A program made the translations under genes and the position numbers. Below are positions 7,171 to 10,540 of a DNA stretch of 10,540 nt, piece after piece (the first letter of the stretch is position 1; each line of letters begins with the position of its first letter). The stretch spans positions 1 through 10,540 of the forward strand of contig CANGVB010000068.1 in assembly GCA_947456995.1 (NCBI GenBank), in the 5' to 3' direction. The stretch comes from Bryobacteraceae bacterium (lineage in GTDB: Bacteria; Acidobacteriota; Terriglobia; Bryobacterales; Bryobacteraceae). Below the pieces are notes generated by a model. That model worked only from the letters and a program-made list of their open reading frames with translations, was not told where the DNA came from and did no database searches.

Positions 7171-8761
7171 GCGCAATCCCAGTCAACACAACCACGCCGC
7201 AACCAATCACGTTGTACCAGAGAAAGCCAACCTTGCCGGTCGAGTGCGTGTAAAAGATCGCCGCCTCACCGGCAAGTACGCCTAGAAACGCTGCCGTTCC
7301 ACCCACCCTCGGGAAGAAGAACGCCAGCAAGAACACACCCAGCAAGCCCCCATAAAACAGGCTCCCCAGCATGTTCACAGCTTCAACAAGGCTCCCCAGC
7401 CCGCGAGCCAGCTGCGCACTCGCCACAGCATAAACACCCCAAAACACTGTTGCAAATCGAGAGAACCAAAGGTAGTGGTTATCGCTCGAATCCCGCTTCA
7501 CAAAGCGCTGATAAAAATCCACCATCGTCACCGTAGCAAGCGAATTTATCTCGCCCGAACTGGCCGACATCGCCGCCCCAAAAATCACCGCAATCACCAG
7601 CCCCACAAAGCCCGCAGGCAGATGCTGCGTCACAAAGGTCATAAACACATAGTTCGTATCGTTAACCCCGGAAGTCGCTTCCTTGTGCACCGCATCCACA
7701 TGCTTCTGCGCTTCCATAAACTTCGCCTGATGCGCCGCATCCCGGTTCTTGAGCAACTCATAAGCCGCCGTCTGCCGCAGCGCCACCGCATCCTTATGCT
7801 TCTGCTCCACAGCCGTCCCCACCAGCTTCTTCATATTCTCTGAATGAAACGTAGCGGGAGGCACCGTAAAGATGTAGAACGAAAACACCATCGCCCCGGT
7901 CAGCAAGATAAAGAACTGCATCGGGATCTTAGCCACAGCGTTAAACAACAAACTCACCCGGCTCTGCTGCAAATCCTTGCCCGTCAGATAGCGCTGCACC
8001 TGGCTCTGGTCACAACCAAAATAAGCCAATGCCAGAAACGTCCCACCCAACAAACCGCTAAACAGGTTGTAGCGGTCATACCAGTCAAAATTAGTGGTCA
8101 CCGCATTCAGCTTCCCGGCGCTAGCAGCCAGCAACAAACTGTCCCCAAAACTGATCCCCTCCGGCAGCCCCAGAATCGCCACCAACAAAGCCGTAAACAA
8201 ACCCACCAGCATGATCATCATCTGCTGAAAGTCCGTCCAAGCCACGGCCCGAATCCCACCCAGCACCGTGTAGAGAATCACAACGCAGCCCATCAGAACC
8301 GTGGTCGTACGGTCATCCCACCCCAGAATCACCGTCAACACCACCGCCGGCGCATACAGAATCATCCCCACCGCCAGCCCGCGCTGAATCAGAAAGATCA
8401 AACTCACCAGCGCCCGCGTCTTCGCATCAAACCGCTTCTCCAGATACTCATAAGCGGTAAACACATTGGCATTGCGAAACCGCGGCGCAAAGAACGCACT
8501 CACGATGATCATCGCAATCGGCAAGCCAAAGTAGAACTGGATAAACCGCATCCCGTCGGCATAAGCCTGACCCGTAGTAGAGATGAAAGTAACCGCACTC
8601 GCCTGCGTCGCCATAATCGACAGCGCAACCGTATACCAGGGCAATGATCGATCTGCCAGCAAGTACCCCGACACAGTCGAAGTCTTGCGGCTCTTCCACA
8701 GCCCATAGAGCACGATAAAACCGATCGTCGCCACAAGGACGATCAAGTCAAGAGTTCTCAT
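7088..8761 (-). CDS. sodium:solute symporter (SSS family)
   Basis: This 557-residue integral membrane protein has roughly 12-14 hydrophobic helices typical of the SSS family, which couples Na+ entry to uptake of sugars, amino acids, sialic acids or similar solutes. Family marks include GYLLADRSLPWYTVALS (32-48), the long SSS segment GGTFLALAYFGCDQSQVQRYLTGKD (split by eye at 239-263), and AMSASSGEINSLAT (397-410), where consecutive serines match the sodium-site helix. Between two helices lies an unusually long, charged, helical insert (about 304-369), seen in SSS relatives that sit beside PIG-L-type genes. The start codon overlaps the stop of the small membrane gene upstream (ATGA), so translation is probably coupled. 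The C-terminus runs 83 bases into the antisense 3' end of glgC, giving a polar, proline-rich tail after the last helix. The substrate cannot be read from sequence; an amino sugar or glycoside fits the neighbouring PIG-L-type gene. Confidence 0.94.
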   Translation of the reverse strand: MRTLDLIVLVATIGFIVLYGLWKSRKTSTVSGYLLADRSLPWYTVALSIMATQASAVTFISTTGQAYADGMRFIQFYFGLPIAMIIVSAFFAPRFRNANVFTAYEYLEKRFDAKTRALVSLIFLIQRGLAVGMILYAPAVVLTVILGWDDRTTTVLMGCVVILYTVLGGIRAVAWTDFQQMMIMLVGLFTALLVAILGLPEGISFGDSLLLAASAGKLNAVTTNFDWYDRYNLFSGLLGGTFLALAYFGCDQSQVQRYLTGKDLQQSRVSLLFNAVAKIPMQFFILLTGAMVFSFYIFTVPPATFHSENMKKLVGTAVEQKHKDAVALRQTAAYELLKNRDAAHQAKFMEAQKHVDAVHKEATSGVNDTNYVFMTFVTQHLPAGFVGLVIAVIFGAAMSASSGEINSLATVTMVDFYQRFVKRDSSDNHYLWFSRFATVFWGVYAVASAQLARGLGSLVEAVNMLGSLFYGGLLGVFLLAFFFPRVGGTAAFLGVLAGEAAIFYTHSTGKVGFLWYNVIGCGVVVLTGIALSIFWQSASTPRPHESDGPQLPPDQTR

Positions 8762-8886
8762 AAACGGAAGGATGCGGTGAACACCGCCAAAGCTGCAATG
8801 ATCACGATCAAATACACAACCACCGCCAGATAAATTCGCTTCCAGCTTCCAAAGAACGGCGCGCTTTCTGACTCAGGCGGCAGCAT
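8758..8886 (-). CDS. 42-residue single-span membrane protein between the PIG-L-type and symporter genes
   Basis: Reading leftward from ATG at 8886-8884, an open frame of 42 codons ends at TGA 8760-8758. The product has a polar N-terminus (MLPPESESAPFFGSWKRIY), then one hydrophobic span (LAVVVYLIVIIAALAVFTA, about residues 20-38), and a short tail ending in FRL. Lys16 and Arg17 just before the span suggest the N-terminus faces the cytoplasm. Both ends are tied to neighbours: its ATG overlaps the stop of the PIG-L-type gene (TAATG) and its stop overlaps the symporter start (ATGA). This exact fit, with no gap on either side, is strong support for a real translated gene. Some SSS transporters have small membrane partners (YhdT with PanF, for example), so an accessory subunit is plausible, but I do not recognise a named family. 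The function is unknown. Confidence 0.78.
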   Translation of the reverse strand: MLPPESESAPFFGSWKRIYLAVVVYLIVIIAALAVFTASFRL

Positions 8887-10540
8887 TAGTTTTTACCTAC
8901 ACTCAGGAAATTCGCAAAGATCCGGAACGCCCCAGGCACACCAGCAGGCAACTGACGGAACCACGCTTCACCCGTGTAAATGTAATTCCCCTTGCCATAC
9001 TTCGTATACAGCGTACCGCCCATCATCGGCTTCTCACCAGGGTCGTTGGCCGAGAACAGCGGTTCATACTTCTCATCCCACTTGCTCGCGTAGTAAAGCC
9101 CACGCTCCTGCACCCAGCCCTGAAAATCCTTCGCGCTCACCTGATTCGGATACTGCAAAAGCCTGTGATCCGGCTTCGGGAAATTCATCGTCGCCAGCTC
9201 ATCCGTAACGCGGTCCCGCGAAACCGTAATCGGATAAGGCCCAACCTTGCTCAGCAACAGCGGGTCACCACCAAAGAAGCCACCTTCCTGCACGTTGTAC
9301 TGCACAATATAGGTCCCACCCTTGGCAACATACTCATCAAAGATCCGCTGCGCATTCGCACGCAAATCCGGCCGCGTGTTGTAAGCCCTAACCCCAGTCA
9401 CAATCGCATCAAACTGCGAAAGATCCCCAGTAGTCAGATCCTGCTCAGTCAGCATAATCACTTCGCTACCCAACTGCCGCAAAGCATCCGGAACCTCATC
9501 GCCAGCCCCCATTACATAACCAACGCGCTTAGCGAGATTCTTACCCGTAAACCGCACCAGCTTGGCCGTAGCCTTCGGTGCCAGTGTCTGCGGAGGAATA
9601 TGCGGATACTGAATCACCCGCGTTCCCTGCGTAATCTCACGTCCACCCACAACGGCGACAGCCGTAAGTGTCCCCATGCTCTCACCCGCCGGCGGAGTCA
9701 CCACAAAGCTCAGAGTTTTCTCTTCGGCCGCTGCCTTCACATTAAAGTCCAAAGCAGCCGGCTCTACCCGCCAACCCTGCGGCACAGCCAGCTTCAGGCT
9801 GCCCTTAGTATCAGCCAGGTTCGAAGTCAGAATCACTTCCACCTTGCGAGATTCAACCCCGGGAAACACAAGCGCGTCCAGTGCCAGCCTTACCGACACC
9901 GGCGGCACAATCGTCACCGGCCGCGTCAGTTCGCCCACGCCACGATCCACATACCGGTGCGTAATCTCACGAGTCAATTCAATCTCGCTACCGGCCACCA
10001 GAAACTTCATCGTCGCAATCACCGGAGCAGGGCTCTGCGGCCGCCCCAGCAAGCTCATGTCCGAAACCTTGAACATCGCATCACTCCGCTGCTCCACCAG
10101 AAAGTAAGGCTGCGTCAGAGGCGCATCCGCGGCAACGGCCCAATCGAGAGGCACCGTCAAACTCTTGTTCCGCTCGAGCTTGGTCGACTTCACCACATTC
10201 GCCACTCCAGGCACGCCGCTAAACGCAACGCTCTGCAAGCTCACATCTTCCCCGTTACGCTGAATCGCCGCAATCTTGATCTTCGCCGTCGTACCCTGCA
10301 CCGCAAGATACTTGTCTGCCTGCAACTCGGTCCAAAGTCCCGCCACCATCGCAATCGCTTCATCCAGATCCTTCAGCTTCAACACGCTGTAATGATCCTT
10401 ACGACCAGCCAGCAACTTGCGAGCCTCAATCAAATGCGGCAGCACAGCCGTAGGCTTCCCACCATCAAACTCCTTAGCCGCCTTGGCCAGCAACTCCCCA
10501 ATCTTCCCCGCCCCAGGAACCCGGTTCCAGGTCGTATCAA
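8886..10540 (-). CDS. C-terminal part of a long PIG-L (LmbE-like) family deacetylase; start lies beyond the right edge
   Basis: The frame is open to the right edge (residues DTTWNRVPGAGKIGEL precede the in-frame TTG at 10493), so about 550 C-terminal residues are visible. The PIG-L metal-binding N-terminal domain is not in the window; the name rests on my recognition of the tail shared by long (about 800-residue) PIG-L proteins. Visible parts are a helical stretch; β-rich domains including an NPCBM-associated NEW3-like one (about 215-305, containing LKLAVPQGWRVEP); and a class I glutamine-amidotransferase-like fold (about 340-545), with RVGYVMGAGDEVPDALRQLG, FDAIVTGVRAYNTR, GGTYIVQYN, and YIYTGEAWFRQLPAGVPGAF near the end. 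I see no cysteine in the visible part, so this last domain cannot be an active amidotransferase, and the protein is plausibly exported. PIG-L enzymes remove acetyl groups from N-acetylglucosamine-type sugars. The stop overlaps the small membrane gene, and the symporter follows. Confidence 0.8.
   Translation of the reverse strand, partial: DTTWNRVPGAGKIGELLAKAAKEFDGGKPTAVLPHLIEARKLLAGRKDHYSVLKLKDLDEAIAMVAGLWTELQADKYLAVQGTTAKIKIAAIQRNGEDVSLQSVAFSGVPGVANVVKSTKLERNKSLTVPLDWAVAADAPLTQPYFLVEQRSDAMFKVSDMSLLGRPQSPAPVIATMKFLVAGSEIELTREITHRYVDRGVGELTRPVTIVPPVSVRLALDALVFPGVESRKVEVILTSNLADTKGSLKLAVPQGWRVEPAALDFNVKAAAEEKTLSFVVTPPAGESMGTLTAVAVVGGREITQGTRVIQYPHIPPQTLAPKATAKLVRFTGKNLAKRVGYVMGAGDEVPDALRQLGSEVIMLTEQDLTTGDLSQFDAIVTGVRAYNTRPDLRANAQRIFDEYVAKGGTYIVQYNVQEGGFFGGDPLLLSKVGPYPITVSRDRVTDELATMNFPKPDHRLLQYPNQVSAKDFQGWVQERGLYYASKWDEKYEPLFSANDPGEKPMMGGTLYTKYGKGNYIYTGEAWFRQLPAGVPGAFRIFANFLSVGKN

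Noticed and set aside
7475..8647. Long rightward open frames (7475-7843 and 7844-8647), rich in His, Arg and Gln, opposite the symporter gene
   Set aside because: They are antisense shadows of a clear membrane-protein gene. Their low-complexity composition is explained by the C/A-rich + strand, and they show no domain or start signal.
10491..10493. TTG at 10493 as the start of the leftward gene at the right edge
   Set aside because: The same frame stays open to the window edge and the preceding residues (TWNRVPGAGKIGEL) read as normal continuous protein, so this is an internal leucine codon of a truncated gene.
1..10540. CRISPR arrays, tRNA or rRNA genes, transposases, prophage or integration sites
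   Set aside because: None was seen. The window is filled by ordinary coding sequence, with no regularly spaced repeats, cloverleaf-like sequence or transposase motifs.

Overview
The window is GC-rich, densely coding bacterial DNA. The gene set points to an acidobacterium of the class Terriglobia (Granulicella/Edaphobacter/Terriglobus-like). It holds a long Oar-like TonB-dependent outer-membrane receptor, a tandem pair of TldD/PmbA-type proteins, glgC, and a long PIG-L-type protein next to a sodium:solute symporter. The phylum call is an inference from gene content and protein style, because no rRNA or other marker gene is present.

Layout. Four genes read rightward: the 3' part of a TonB-dependent receptor (2-2332); a strong GC hairpin (2351-2385); a TldD-like zinc peptidase (2408-4096) whose stop codon overlaps the start of a paralogous, metal-site-less partner (4096-5853) carrying a twin-arginine-like signal; and glgC for ADP-glucose pyrophosphorylase (5905-7170). 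Three genes read leftward from the right edge: the C-terminal part of a large PIG-L-type protein (10540-8886), a 42-residue single-span membrane protein (8886-8758), and a sodium:solute symporter (8761-7088). The two blocks converge tail to tail, and the 3' ends of glgC and the symporter overlap by 83 bp on opposite strands. No gene-free stretch reaches 300 bases. The only gaps are 2333-2407, which holds the hairpin, and 5854-5904, where I see nothing convincing.

How the genes may work together. The two TldD-family proteins are almost certainly co-translated and probably form a heterodimer, with one catalytic and one structural subunit as in TldD/TldE. The PIG-L-type protein, small membrane protein and symporter are joined by TAATG and ATGA overlaps, so they form one translationally coupled unit. 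It is plausibly for processing an N-acetylated or glycosidic substrate outside the cytoplasm and taking up the product with sodium. glgC supplies ADP-glucose for glycogen or related glucans and has no evident functional link to its neighbours.

The least expected features are the short membrane gene inside the coupled operon, the presence of an export signal on only the non-catalytic TldD paralogue, the antisense 3' overlap with its local composition reversal, and a C-over-G bias of the + strand that persists whichever way the genes run.
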